Assembly (NCBI RefSeq): GCF_018687715.1
Contig: NC_056752.1
Location: 50,376,653-50,440,652, forward strand
Direction of reading: 5' to 3'
From: Carya illinoinensis
Lineage: Eukaryota > Streptophyta > Magnoliopsida > Fagales > Juglandaceae
Length of the DNA stretch: 64,000 bases
The position numbers and the translations under genes are program-made. The stretch's first letter is position 1; every line of letters starts with the position of its first letter. Shown one piece after another: positions 44,349 through 56,789 of the stretch. The notes under the pieces were generated by a model. That model was not told the origin of the DNA. It did not search any database and was given only the letters and a program-made list of their open reading frames with translations.

Positions 44349-44972
44349 ACAAAATGTGGTAATATGTTACACGATCCGTTAATCCAATACGAACACGACA
44401 CGATAATAGCGGGTTAGGGTTTAGTCTTAACGGGTTCAGGTCAAAATGGGTTGACCCGTTAAAACACGATTGCTTAACGGGTTGATAACAGGTCAACCCG
44501 TTTTGACCCGTTATGACACATTAAGAAAGTTAAAGTTACAATTATACCCTTCTACCCAAAAGTAAAATTGTTAGAATTTTAATTTCAATATTTTTATTGT
44601 TTAGATGGTAATTTTAGACTTGTAGTTAGTTTTATAATTTTTATAGATATTGTGATTTTAACATTTATAGCAAAATTATGTTAAATTTAATCAAGTCAAA
44701 CAAGTTAATTTCAGACATATTCAATCAATTTACATAAATAGTTTGAAACGAGTTATATTGTTTCGTGTCAACCTATTTAGTAATATTCATTAATGAATCA
44801 AAATGGGTTGATACAACACTACACGTTATGTTAATAGGTCATGTTAGGATTTGAGATTTTGACACGATAAACTTAACGGGTCGGGTTAGAGTTTACTTAT
44901 ATAGTATTATATACATGCTTTGACATGATACGAACAAGATCCGTTAACACGATTTGATACTCTTACAAAATG
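44349..44972. mobile_element. hAT-like insertion with perfect 8-bp TSD, 608 bp
   Basis: The insert 44357-44964 lies between two exact copies of ACAAAATG (44349-44356 and 44965-44972). The paralogous A1 site has one uninterrupted copy (23645-23652), a clean empty site. Ends are only weakly inverted ('gttacacgatccgttaa' against inverted 'aatcgtgttaacggatc'). The inside is built of repeats of 'aacgggt' and 'gggttgacccgtt'. No transposase. Confidence 0.82.
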
Positions 44973-46187
44973 TTGCCAATGCTATGCATGTGTCGACCAT
45001 TATTATTGTTTTTTGTTTTTATTTTTCAGCTCTTAATTTTTAATTTTTGGATTTTTTTTAATTTTTTTTTTTTTTTTCATAGGTTTAGGGAGATACTGTG
45101 ATGCGATGTCTCTAACAATATTTTATTAATGGAGTTTTTACCAGGAGATCAACATAATCAATCTTACAATCATGGGGATTAAAGTTCGGTTAAAAAATAC
45201 AGAGCAATTTCATTTTGAGACAAACCATATGGACTAATCAAATAAAAAGGGTAAGAAAACCACGGTTGTACTTCAATCAAATAAATTGTTGAAACCATTG
45301 GTTTAAAATTAAAACATCGTCGTACCTTACAGAGATGTTAAAGCTTCAGAAGACCAACGTTTTGCATGTGGTAGCTAGGCATCCACGATTAGAGCATATT
45401 TTTCATAAATTCTTAGGCCAATCCGTTCTTTTTTGTTGTTTTCTTGTTAAGGTCCCATCTCATAATTTAACGTCTGGGATATTCAAGTAAGGCTATGTTA
45501 GCCTATTTTTCATAAACTCTTAGCGGGTTCGTTTAAACTCTTAGCGGGTTTCGTTTGTTTTTGCATATGAAATGAGATGATTTGACATAAAAGTTAAATA
45601 AAATATTATTAAAATATAATTATCAAGTCATTATCAGGATGTTCATATATTTCTTTAGGTGTTTAAGGAATGCTTGGATGCTTAAAATTTCTTAATTTTG
45701 TGAATATCAGTGAAATAGTTTGAGTGACAATATTTTATTAGTTTTAGAAAAATAAGATAAAAAGTTGAATAAAAATATTATAAAATTAAAAATTTATTTG
45801 CATATGATTTTTATTTTAAATTTTATAAAATTTATATTAATTTTTGTGTTTTGTTTTGAATCTTTTTAAAGTTGTATTGACTTTTGTGTTTAAATAATAA
45901 TTTAGTAATAATTAAATAAATAATTTAAAAATTTGAAACTGAAAAAATGTTTTGTATTCAAATGATGATTGTAAATGAAATTACAAGAAGTTTTGAAAAT
46001 TCTTATCTTAACGTAAACATCCCCTTAATCTATCATTAAATATAACATAAAAAACTCAAGATAATCGAAGTCGAAGTTTTTTTTTTACGTTGGAGAGAGA
46101 GGGAGATTGAAAATTTCACTGGAAGATACACAGAAATTTTAACAAATAATTCAATTTTTTAAAATTTTAAAATAAAAATAATATTAA

Positions 46188-47367
46188 AAAATTAATTATT
46201 TGAAAAGTTTCTTATCTATTTTTTTTTTTATTACAAAACCTTTGTTGAGGCTATAATCCCACTTATATGGATGCTAACTTGTTCACCCCATTACTGTACT
46301 ACTGTAATATCAGTCAAAACTCTGACAATTAACTTGATTTTATTTATTAGAATTCCAGTAGCTGAACTCTCATTATATCATACGAAAATTCAAATTGTTT
46401 TCTTGTGGTTTACATACTCCAAAATAGATCATTTTGATCCTTGTGGAGGTATGGAAAACTTTTTCCCTCTGTTAATTTTTGAATTATTTTTCATTTAATT
46501 TATAATTTCATACATTAAGGAAGCATTAGGGATGCTGTGATGTGATGTCTCTAACAATTTATTAATGGAGTTTTTACAAAGAGATCAACATAATCAATCT
46601 AACAATCATGGGGACTAAAGTCAGATCAAAAAATGCAGAGCAATATTTTTCATTTTGAGACAAACCATATGGACTAATTCAATAAAAAATGGTATGAAAA
46701 TAGTACAAGATATATATATATATATATTGATAATAAACTGGCATGAAATTTATTGGAAATATTTCAAAAATAATTATATATTATATTTATTATTGATATT
46801 ATTTTTTAGATTTATTGAAAAGGTGGCATTGGTGCCATTAATTGACCCAAAGGGCACACCTGCTGGGATTTGAATGGTGCCAACCGTTTTGCAAAGGTGC
46901 GTCTACTTACTCAAAACCGATTTTAGTCCAACGAAAAGTTATAACTCGTCGATGTCCTTTAGTTATAAATAGACCATTTAACTTAAAAATTAAAAAATAA
47001 AAAATAAAAAAAATTCTCTCTATCCTAAAATGTATTTAAATACTCTTGTAACTATGTGGATAACATTGCTAGCTAGTAAAGATACTAATAACTTTATAAA
47101 GAAAGCGACATTATAACTCATTTTAAAATATATTATTTTCTATTAATATTAACTATTATGGTTTGAATTCTGAGTGTTTCATTTATTCGTATCTCATCAT
47201 TATAATTTTTTTAAATTTTTACACAAAATATAATAAATAATTTAACTTTTTAAAATCTTAATTCAATTTTATCAAATCTTAAAATAATAATAATATTAAA
47301 AAAAATATCTTATTCAACTTTTAACTTTAATCTAAAACCAACTCATCTCTAAATCCAAACCAGCCGT
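46188..47367. other. Intergenic with kinase 3'-flank repeat
   Basis: 46525-46690 is another kinase 3'-flank repeat copy, like 37585-37745 in detail ('aaggaagcattagggatgct'). 47150-47370 is the dispersed AT-rich repeat. No gene is seen. The 75-codon frame at 46271 has no supporting features. Confidence 0.5.
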
Positions 47368-48395
47368 TAATGTATTAAGCACATATATTCTGTCAATAAG
47401 TTGAATTAAATGCAGGTGAAAAAGATGAGGGAAGAATATGGAAAATTGAACAGGGTGGAGATGAGCAAATGGGAATGTTGTGAACTTCTCAATGAAGTTG
47501 TTGATGAGAGTGATCCGGACTTGGACGAGCCCCAAATCGAGCACCTGTTGCAAACGGCTGAAGCAATTAGAGAGGACTATCCCAATGAAGATTGGCTGCA
47601 CCTAACTGGCCTTATTCATGGTAAAGGTAAACTCCTTTTTCTTTTTTCCCTGATTATGGCCGGGAAATTGATTGGAAGGTTGCCCCTTTCCTGATTAGAC
47701 ACTTGTATTTGTGTTACTCATAAAGTCATCATGCTAATGGATAGAATCTCAGCAAGTATTGTAAATTTTCCCATTTCATAATTAGCTGATATGGTTTCTA
47801 TGATTTGTTTTAGACCTTGGGAAGGTGCTCCTTCTTCCTAGCTTTGGGGAATTTCCTCAATGGGCTGTTGTAGGTGAGTTACAGAAAATAAACGGTAGCA
47901 TCTCCTTTTGCCTTTCTCATTGGTACATTTTCAAATTGCTGAATCATGAACCTTAATGCAGGTGACACATTCCCAGTTGGCTGTTCTTTTGATGAATCAA
48001 TTGTCCATCACAGGGTAATTCTGTCCGCGAATTTTAAGCAATAAGAAACACATGATTGCAATGCATGTAGCTAGTGACCGAATGCTGTTGGTCAATCAAA
48101 TCTAATCTAATATTAAAATTCCGACCACATCATTTCAAGGAAAATCCAGACTACAGAAATCCTGCTTACAACTCTAAATATGGAGTTTATTACGGGGCTG
48201 CGGACTCAACAACGTAATGATGTCCTGGGGACACGATGACTAAATGTATTTGGAACATCTTTTAAACCCTAAACAAATCATTTAAATTTCTTTAACTGCA
48301 ACGAGAAAATCTACAACTTTGGAATGTCTTTTTCAGGTGGCAGAGGAGAATAAAACCACTCTACCTTCTGTAGCTATTTTTATCATCAGATATCA
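47368..48395 (+). pseudogene. MIOX pseudogene, exons 4-8 only
   Basis: The sequence matches the intact MIOX gene from the end of intron 3 onward. Exon equivalents are 47416-47620 (exon 4, open), 47814-47873 (exon 5), 47962-48014 (exon 6), about 48131-48252 (exon 7) and about 48337-48395 (exon 8, cut). Exons 1-3 are absent and exons 9-11 are lost beyond the copia insertion. Lesions in exon 7: the acceptor AG is AT, one base is deleted after GVY, Tyr216 is TAA, and the donor GT is GA. Exon 8 stops in the codons for RYH, where the LTR of Copia-3 begins. Exon 4 is nearly unchanged, suggesting a fairly recent duplication. Confidence 0.93.
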
Positions 48396-48651
48396 TGTAG
48401 GAGAATTAATCTGGGATGATCCAATCACCCAAACAGTTCAAGAAACTCAAGAATGACCAAGAAAGTTCAAGAACACAAAATGAAGAGAAACTCAATCTTC
48501 TGTAAAAGTGAAGTGCGTAAAAAGCAATGCACAGAGTAGTCCAACTATACATACAAGGAATGAATACATGTGCAACACACGTGCAATAAAGTAAATTTAC
48601 AATTAAAGGTTTGTAAGACTAACTATTTACAATAACTATTTAAATACTTCA
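48396..48651 (-). repeat. Copia-3 3' LTR (256 bp)
   Basis: The boundary in the MIOX pseudogene is exact: 'agatatca' of exon 8, then 'tgtaggagaatt'. The inner end is 'aaatacttca', followed by 'atattctccctcaag', which holds the purine tract on the other strand. No second LTR was found in the window. Confidence 0.75.
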
Positions 48652-49138
48652 ATATTCTCCCTCAAGATGGACTGTAAATATCAAGAACTCTCATATTGGA
48701 AAGAAGATATAGAAACTGATTAAGAGACAAGGCTTTGGTGAATATATCTGTTAGCTGATGCTGAGAGCTAACATGTAGAGTTCTAAGCATACCAGATTGT
48801 ATCTTCTCTCAAACCAAGTGACAGTCAATTTCTATGTACTTAGTTCTCTTGTAAAAAATAGGGTTTGCCGCTATGTGAATTACAAAATAACAAAGCTGAA
48901 AAATCATGAGTAATCCCAAAATCTTGAAGTAAATCAATTAACCAAGTTAATTCACAAACAGAGGAAGCCAAGGCTTTATATATAGCTTCAGCTGAAGATC
49001 TGAAAATAGTATTATGTTTCTTTGATTTCCAAGAAATCAAAGAATCACCCAAAAACACAAAAAATCCAATCACTGATTTTCTAGTGTTTGGACAAGTTGC
49101 CCAGTTAGAATTTGAAAAAGCCTTCAAGTGTAGAGAAG

Positions 49139-50035
49139 AAGAAGATTAAGCGTGTAAAAAAAACCCGGCAAACCAGCCTGGACCGAACTGGACCGGACCG
49201 GTTGTGCCGGTTTTGGACCGGTTCGGTCCGAAATCGGTTTCCATAAATGAAAAATCGGCCGAAACCGGTCCGGTTTCAGTTCCGGTTAGTTTTAGATCGG
49301 ACCAAACCGGTACTATTTATATATTAATATTATATATAATATGTTTTATATTATAGATAATTTTTAATCATATAAAAAATAATCACATATATACTAATAC
49401 TAATATTTCAATATAGACTATAGTTATACTCATACTAATATAGTTATACTAAATCATCAAAACTAATACTAATATATAACTATACTAATAATCTAATATT
49501 AATACTATTATATTGTCTAATATATTATATAGCTATAACTAATACTAATATATATATACTAATACTAATTGTCTAATATGGGATTATAGCAGATTTTTTT
49601 TTTACACTAGATTTTTTATTTTAGTTTTTTTTTATAGCAGTTTTTTATATAGCAGAATTTTATTTATATAACAGATTATTTTTATAAAGCATATTTTTTA
49701 TATCAAAATTTTTTTACATAACAGATTTTTTTTTTTTTATAAAGTAAATTTTTTATAGCAGATTTTTTTTGTAAAGCAGATTTTTGTAAATGGTAATAGA
49801 TTTTTAATAAAACAGAATTTTTTGAATCAGTTTTTTTTTTTAAACAGAATTTTTATGACAAATTTGTATTTTATTAAAATCGAAAAACCGGGCCAAACCG
49901 GACCGGAATACCGGTTTAGGAGAAAAATTAGTGCGTAATCGGTTTTGAAAAATGCAAAACCGGTACCTACCAATTCGGTCCTAGATTTTGTCCAAAACCG
50001 AACCGAACTAGACCGGTTACACCCCTAAAGAAGAT
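49139..50035. mobile_element. hAT-like MITE inside Copia-3, 881 bp, perfect TSD
   Basis: The insert 49147-50027 lies between exact 8-bp copies AAGAAGAT (49139-49146 and 50028-50035). The left end is TAAGCGTGTAAA; the right end inverted is TAGGGGTGTAAC. CCGG-rich arms surround an AT-rich core with T-runs. It splits the RNase H region of Copia-3, whose frame resumes on both sides. It is the best-preserved target duplication of this four-member family. Confidence 0.88.
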
Positions 50036-50733
50036 GGCAGAAAAATTCCCTGACCAGGTGTACTTTTGATGTACTGCAAGACATGATGTGGAGCATCCAA
50101 GTGTGTTTGAGCAAGTTTATACATTAATTGACTTAAAGTTTGTACAGAATAAGCCAAATCTGGTCTTGTGATTGTCAAGTAGAGCAACCTCCTCACCAAT
50201 CTTCTATAAACTGTGGGATCTTCCAAGAATGAAGAATCAGTTTTTGTCAATCGTAGGTTAGAACTCATTGGAACTTTGGCTGGTTTATAGCCAAGAAAAC
50301 CAGAATCAACCAAAATTTTCAAGGTATAATGCCTTTGACAAAGTGAAATTCATTTAGAAGTTATGACCACTTATAAACTAAGAAAAAATTTAAAATCTCT
50401 AAGATCTTTAATCTAAAAGGCACTATGGAGAATGGATTTTATGTCTTGGATAGCTTTAAGATCATTGCTGGCCATAATTACATCATAAACATATACCAAG
50501 AGGGCAAGAAAAATAGAACCAGAAACTTTAATGAACAAAGAATAGTCGCATTTAGATTGTTTAAAACCATACTGTAAAAAGCAATTAGTGAGTTTACAAT
50601 ACCACTGCCTTTATGCCCGTTTTAAGCCATATAATGACTTAGTTAACTTGTATACCCGAGTCTCCCCTTTATTTCCATACCCTTGAGGTAGGGTCATATA
50701 CACCTCATCCAAATCTCCATGCAAAAATGTATT

Positions 50734-53175
50734 ATTTATGTGACGCCCCGACTCCCACATACGGAAATACGAGAATCATGACATCGGAATGCTGACAACA
50801 TAGCTCACGCACCCCAACGATAAGTGCTCAAAGTGTGTGCAACAAGTAAAAAATGTAAAACAAAAATCACAGCGAATAATTAAAGGATAGTCAACTAAGT
50901 ACCAGAATTTTCAATACATAGCTGCGAAATAAAATGCCTTTAAAAAATTTATGTAGTGATCCAATAAAAATATAATACAAATCAAAATATATATCAAAAG
51001 TGAGAAACAAATCCCAAGACACAAAAAGTGACCCCAGGTCACTCCTCCGACAAAGTTGAAACTCCACGCTCTGCGTCCTCTTCTGCATCAAAATTTATGA
51101 TTTCATAAAATGGAACTGTAGGGTTTGAATACCACGTGATATTGTGAATCTCAGTAAATGACCAACCAAACAACCAACGAGATAAAAATACATTAATGTA
51201 ACCAACATATATGTGTGCACATGTTGAAATATGCATGAGACTCAAAATCATTATTTTTTCAAAAATGAATATTTTTCCAACACATGCCAAAATTCTTATT
51301 TGGCCCAAAACCATTTTATTAAAATAAACTGTCATTTTTCCATAAAACGGCCCGAGTATAAAACCACAATTTTCTTATAAAATGATCCACATATCCATTT
51401 ATAAAAAACTGTCAATTTTTCAGAAAATGACCTATTCTCCAATTATTCGTATGTATCATGATCTCCCCTAAGGACCATCTGCACACCTTGACTTCCTTCA
51501 TCACACTCACGGTCGTTTCACACCACAGGTAATGACTGTGAGTGTGACTTTGTAAGGAGTGATGCTCAATTCCGCGCCCAGCGCTTTCATGACCAAGCAT
51601 CCTCTAACCTCCGTCAGCAAGAGGGGACACAAAGTTGGCACTAAAACGTTATCATTCCGTCTAATACCGTTGTCACCTAACGACAACCCAAGGGACGTCA
51701 CTTAGTATATTACGCTCTCGACTGACCAAATCAGTTCCACAGAGATAATGACACATCTCAGCTTGGAGTCGTGATATGCACGAACGCAAAAATTCTTTCT
51801 CACACAAAAATTCAATTTTCAATTACCACACATGAGCATGCATGCAATAATGCGATGAATATCATGACACTAAACACAACGTAAAACTCTCCAGCGTATT
51901 TCCATTTCACAAACAAACCCATCCTCCTATCAAACCCAGCCTTCATACTCCTCAGACACAAGACCCGACATAACCAACCAGACTGTAGAAAACATGTTAG
52001 TGTAAAAAGATACTTAAATCTCAAAAGTTTTTTGAAAAATTACTTACAATGACGGAAGGTAACTCTAGAAGATCAAATGTCATGCCAACAGTGATGGAGC
52101 AACGGCGGACAATGATTTTACAGGAGTTGGCCGAGTGTCACAGAATTGGAAAAATTGTGGGGTAGCTACGAGGAGGTCACGGTTGGGCATTGAGGACCTA
52201 GGGGATCATGGGTGGTCCAGTGCGGCAACGGGCTAGCTCACGGTGGCGTTAAGGCCTTGTGAGAAGAAAAACCCATTTTGGATTGTGCGTGGTGGAGGGG
52301 GAAGGGGTTGCCGGGGGGGGGGGGGGGAGAAGTTGCTAGGGGTTCATGGAGCTCGATGGCAGCCTGAGGAGGCAGACCACGATGGGCCTAGCGGCATACT
52401 TAGGCTGTGTGAGAGAGAGGGAGTATGAGAGAGTTGGGGGAGAGTGTGACAGCTAGGGGTTTCGAGCTGGCATGGGGAGGCTAGGGGGAGGTCAACGGTG
52501 AGAGAGGAGGTGGTTAGTGGTGGTGCGGCGGCCAGAAAATCGTGGACGACAGCATGGGTCTTAAGACCCTTAGGCTTTGCGTGCGTGTGTGGGAGAGATG
52601 GCAGCGAGGTGGAGGCTGGAAACGGTGGGTGGCGGTCACCATCGTGAGGGCAGGTCTTCGAGAGGGGTGGTGACGACTAGGGTGCATGGCGGCATTGGGC
52701 TAGGGGAGAGGGAACACACGGAGGAGAAGAGAAAAGGGAGAGGGGTCTCGCATGGGGAAGGCAATGGAGGAAAGGAAGAAAAGAAGAAAAAGAGAAAAAA
52801 GAAAAAGAAAAAAAAAAAAGGAAAAAGAAAATGGAAGAGAAAGAAATGACATTTAGCATTTTCATCTTGGATCTCAAAACTGATCGAATGAAAAGAATTT
52901 TGAAACGGAAAGTTTAAATAGAATAATTTAAACGCAATAACTAAGTAAAATAAAATAATAAAATCTAACAATAAACTAATTTAAAATAAAGAGCATTTTG
53001 AATAATGAACAATAATTAATAACAATAAAAATACATTGAATTAAATTTTACAATTAGAAATCGTAAAATATTACGATGTAATTCATCTAAAATTTAAAAG
53101 AAGGAAGCCCATAATCTTAATAAATAAAATAATTATTTAATTAAAATATATGTAAATACGAGCAATCACAATTTA
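50734..53175. mobile_element. Probable solo LTR, 2,432 bp, with 5-bp TSD
   Basis: The insert 50739-53170 starts TGTGACGCCCCG, ends AATCACA, and is flanked by perfect ATTTA copies (50734-50738 and 53171-53175). Removing it rejoins the Copia-3 RT frame: the NWYLHHLDI side meets the NNTFLHGDL side. TG...CA ends with a 5-bp duplication and no coding content indicate a solo LTR of a long-LTR retrotransposon, possibly Ty3/gypsy (inferred). The 3' half is unusually G/A-rich, with a run of about 16 G (52313-52328) and a purine tract at 52760-52850; the open frames there are compositional artefacts. Confidence 0.75.
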
Positions 53176-53530
53176 TATCCAAATGATGTAAATACCAATT
53201 CTAAGAATAGGCAACTAGTAAATAGCTTACATTTGTAAGCTTAGCTACAGGAGAAAAATTGTCAAAAAAATCCAACCCTTCTTGTTGAGTGTACTCCTTA
53301 GCTACAAACTTAGCTTTATAACATTCAATGGTCCCATCTTATTTATATTTAATTTTATATACTTATTTACAACCAATGAGATGTTTATCAGGAGGTAAGT
53401 CAGTGAAAACCTATGTATTATTTTTTTAAGAGCAAATAATTCTACTGTCATGACCTCTTGCCAATGAAAAAATTTAATTGCTTGATAATAAAATATCGTT
53501 GATTTGTACATTTATTTGTATGTAATTTTT

Positions 53531-55183
53531 AAAAAATAGAGCAAAAGAAAAGGTAAGGAAGATAATGGACATACATTGGGCTATATATGACGGATCCATC
53601 CATGGGGATGAAACTCGTGGTTGGATCAGCATCGAGTCCGTTCGGGCCCTATCATAAATTATGGTTGACCAAGCTCTCCTCTCTCTAGAAACTCAAGATC
53701 TTTTCATGCAGTCAACCCTGCTCGCTGCCATCACTTGACAGAATCAAATCACAACTTTAATTAAAGGTCTCCCAACATCCACGTAAATCTTGGAATGAGA
53801 AGATTATGTCAGAATATAAAAATAAAATAGTTTATAAATAATAATAAATAATTTATAAATAATAATAAAATAATATAAAAATACTATTGTATTTCCAAAT
53901 ATTTCACTCAAGGAAGAAAAAAGATTTTAAATGGTAAAAAGATCCATTTACAAATTTTATTTTTTATTTTCTTCCAAAGATCCATTTAAATGGTAAAAAG
54001 ATTTATTTCTCGTTTTGCTGTTGAGATGAGATTAAAAATTTATGAATAGTAGTGAAATAATTTGTAAATAATAATAAAATAGTTTGAATTAAAATATTTT
54101 TTTAATTTTGAAAAAAAATAGAGAAAATATTAAATTAAAATATTATAAAATTAAAATATTATTAGAATGTATTTTTTATAATTATTTTTATTTTAGGATT
54201 TAAAAAAAGTTAATTTTTTTTTAAAAATTTAAAAAAATTAAAATGATTTAATAAAAAATTAAAAATAAAATAATATTATATTTAAATAATGTTTAGACGT
54301 TAAGATAGTATGTTACCTCATTTCCATATCTAAACCGCATTTCTTATAGAAGTGTTTGAACTTTGAAGTACAAAAATAAAGATTTAGCTGCTAAAATTAA
54401 ATATCTTTCTCAGGTTTAGACCAAGTCCAACCATTGTGTTAAATACTTATTCAAAATCGATTTTAGTCCAATCAAAAGTTATAACTATTATCTTTATCTT
54501 AAAGAAAACGATTTATATCTCGGTCAAGCACTAAAATACAAATCTTTCCTGTGGCCTCTCAAATAAAATAAAAACATGTCTTTCCTGTGGGGTTACGTCC
54601 CACGCCGCCAACGCTGACCAACTTGACAGGAAGAAAACTCCATATTTTGACTTGTGGTCCTGTGGATGATTCGGATATTAGAATATTTCATAACATATGT
54701 GAATTGAAGTAATTTATGTTATTATAAATAATATTAAAATAGTTTAAATTAAAAATATTTTATTTAATTTTAAAAAAGGAAAGAAAATAAATTAAAGAAA
54801 AAAATTATAAAGTTAAAAAATTGAATGGCTCTACAGCCACCACTAGAGACTCCAACTGATGCATTTTATGTGTTTTTTTTTTTTGTTTTTTCACATATAT
54901 ATTTTAACACTTTTAAATATATTTTATGTCTTCTTTTTATTTATTTATTATATCTTTAAATATTTTTTTTTAAAAAATCCACAATATCAATAGAACAAAA
55001 TTCACCAGTTTGCAGATAATGTCCCAGATTATCATGATGATCATCATGTGACAGAACAATCTCTTTTAGAGGTTCAGTGAACGTTCACGTAGAGTGCAAT
55101 ATTCAAAAATTAGGTAGGTGTTTTTAATTAGGCGACGATCAATGATATACATTTGTAATTGATACAAAAATAGAAAAAAAGTT
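53531..55183. other. Intergenic, partial third copy of A-segment
   Basis: 53610-53790 matches 18240-18430 ('cgggccctatcataaattat', 'ctcgctgcca'). 54385-54485 matches the A-segment 'ccaagtccaaccatt ... aaaatcgattttagtc' stretch. 54560-54640 shares 'gtggggttacgtccca' with 27930. 54010-54350 is the dispersed AT-rich repeat. No gene is seen. Confidence 0.55.
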
Positions 55184-55188
55184 GTTCC

Positions 55189-55464
55189 TGTTATAAACTA
55201 TTTTAAATTGTATGACCACATTTAGCTAGCCATCAAATGTATAGTGCTAGTCGTCAAATACATAGTACTAGTGCATAGTGCTAGTCGTCAAATGCATAGT
55301 GCTAGTCGTCAAAAGTATAGTCTTTTTTATACTCCTATATATATCGCCGTATCTTTTAAGGAATTCATAAGTTTTCATAACCTCTCTGAGCTCTATCTCT
55401 TTCTCTCTCTTTTTGAGAGTTTTATAACACGTTATGACTCTCTCTTTTCAATGATTTCATAACA
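55189..55464 (+). repeat. Copia-2 5' LTR (276 bp)
   Basis: Begins 'tgttataaactattttaa' and ends 'atgatttcataaca', followed directly by the primer region 'cgttatcagcacga'. It contains short repeats 'agtgctagtcgtcaaa' in the place where Copia-1 carries its 63-bp array. Confidence 0.92.
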
Positions 55465-55621
55465 CGTTATCAGCACGAAAGTTCTGACGATTTTGAAACT
55501 AGTAGTCCTCTACTCCAAGTAAATTTTTCAATATATTTTTGTAGTTTCCAAAATGAATATGAAATGTTACATTACTTAATGAAAACTCTATACTTATGTT
55601 CCTGATTTATATATATAAAAA

Positions 55622-56671
55622 ATGTCAAATCTTACAAAATTGGAATTCGTTGCTCTTGACATTTCTAGGAAAAATTATTTATCTTGGATCCTTGATGCTG
55701 AGATCCATCTGGATGCGATGAACCTGGAAAATACAATTAAAGAAAGAAATCAAGGGTCCCTGCAGGACCGTGCTAAGACAATAATTTTCCTTCAGCACCA
55801 TTTTCATGAAGAATTAAAAACTGAGTATCTAACGGTGAAAGATCCACTTATTTTGTGGAATGATTTAAGGGAGAGATATGAACACCAGAAAACTGTAATC
55901 CTCTCAAAAACTCGTCATGATTGGATGCACATGAGGTTGCAAGATTTCAAGAGTGTTAGTGAGTATAACTCTACATTCTTTAAACTTAGCTCGCTATTGA
56001 AATTATGTGGTGAAAAAGTCACTGATGATAACTTGTTAGAGAAGACATGTGCTACTTTTCATGCCTCGAATGTGCTCCTGCAGCAGTAGTATCGAGAGTG
56101 AAAGTTCAAAAAATATTCTGAACTTTTATCTTGTCTTCTATTAGCTGAGCAAAATAATGAGCTTTTGTTAAGAAATCATCAGTCACATCCTCCTGGTTCT
56201 ATATCATTCCCTAAAGTGAATGGTACTAGATTTACATCATTTCCAAAAGCAAATGGTGCATCTTTTCAAAAAAAACGAGGGCGTAGACGTGATAGGAAAA
56301 ACTATAGAAGTGGAGGTCTTAGAAGTGACCACACTAAAAGGGACAATAATAGATATACACCGTACCACCAGAAGTAGTTCAACTCAGAGAAGGGCAAAGG
56401 TCCTCAAAATAAATTTTTAAAGAAAAATGAAGATGGATGCCATAGATGTGGTATGACTGGACATTGGGCTCGTGTCTGTCGTACAGATAAGCACTTGGTT
56501 GACTTATACCAATCTTCTATAAAAGAAAAAATAAAGAAATTTGAAATAAATTTTGCTGAACCATCATATTCTTTAGATTCTATAGATGGAGAAGATATTA
56601 CAAGCCTTGATATTTCTAATTTCTTTGAGGATTCTAGTAGTAGAGTTGATCATGGAAGTGTTCCTTTTTAA
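55622..56671 (+). pseudogene. Copia-2 gag with nonsense mutations
   Basis: Same start (MSNLTKLEFVALDIS) and same end (DHGSVPF) as Copia-1 gag, colinear over 350 codons. Internal stops are TAG at 56087-56089 (Gln in Copia-1), TGA at about 56099 (Arg) and TAG at about 56375 (Trp). Each can arise by one C-to-T change on one strand. The zinc knuckle (CHRCGMTGHWARVC) is still readable. Confidence 0.93.
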
Positions 56672-56789
56672 TTAATGTATTTCCTTTATCTTATTATAAA
56701 ATATTTTTATATTCTGCAATGTTTTGTAGTAATGAAAGTTTTATTTATTCTTTTATACTTGTTATAAATTATTGATGATATGATTTATC

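Larger units (their letters stand above)
40393..46187. repeat. Segmental duplication copy A2 (partner 18369-24887)
   Basis: Co-linear with A1. Two insertions are unique to A2: 40462-40822 and 44357-44964. A2 lacks the TRIM-like element at 44070 and the long GA microsatellite. Its right end also carries the kinase-upstream word 'aagataatcgaagtcgaag' (about 46050), so each copy of this segment led into a receptor-kinase promoter. Confidence 0.9.
48396..53530 (-). mobile_element. Copia-3: 5'-truncated copia element with nested inserts
   Basis: The 3' LTR is at 48396-48651 (TGTAGG...CTTCA), with a purine tract 'cttgagggaga' beside it (minus strand). RNase H lies at about 48870-49138, and RT at 50036-50738 and 53171-53480, all on the minus strand. 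The 5' LTR, gag, protease and integrase are absent; recognisable sequence stops near 53530. RT blocks include GCKWVYKI-like, [14 protein letters not shown] and SLYGLK, with stops, and the YVDD box is changed to YVYD. It is a dead element of a different copia lineage from Copia-1, interrupted by the MITE at 49147 and a solo LTR at 50739. Confidence 0.85.

Noticed and set aside
52577..52971. Long plus- and minus-strand frames over the G/A-rich part of the solo LTR
   Set aside because: They follow purine/pyrimidine runs (poly-Lys/Glu or poly-Phe/Ser) and have no domain or splice context.
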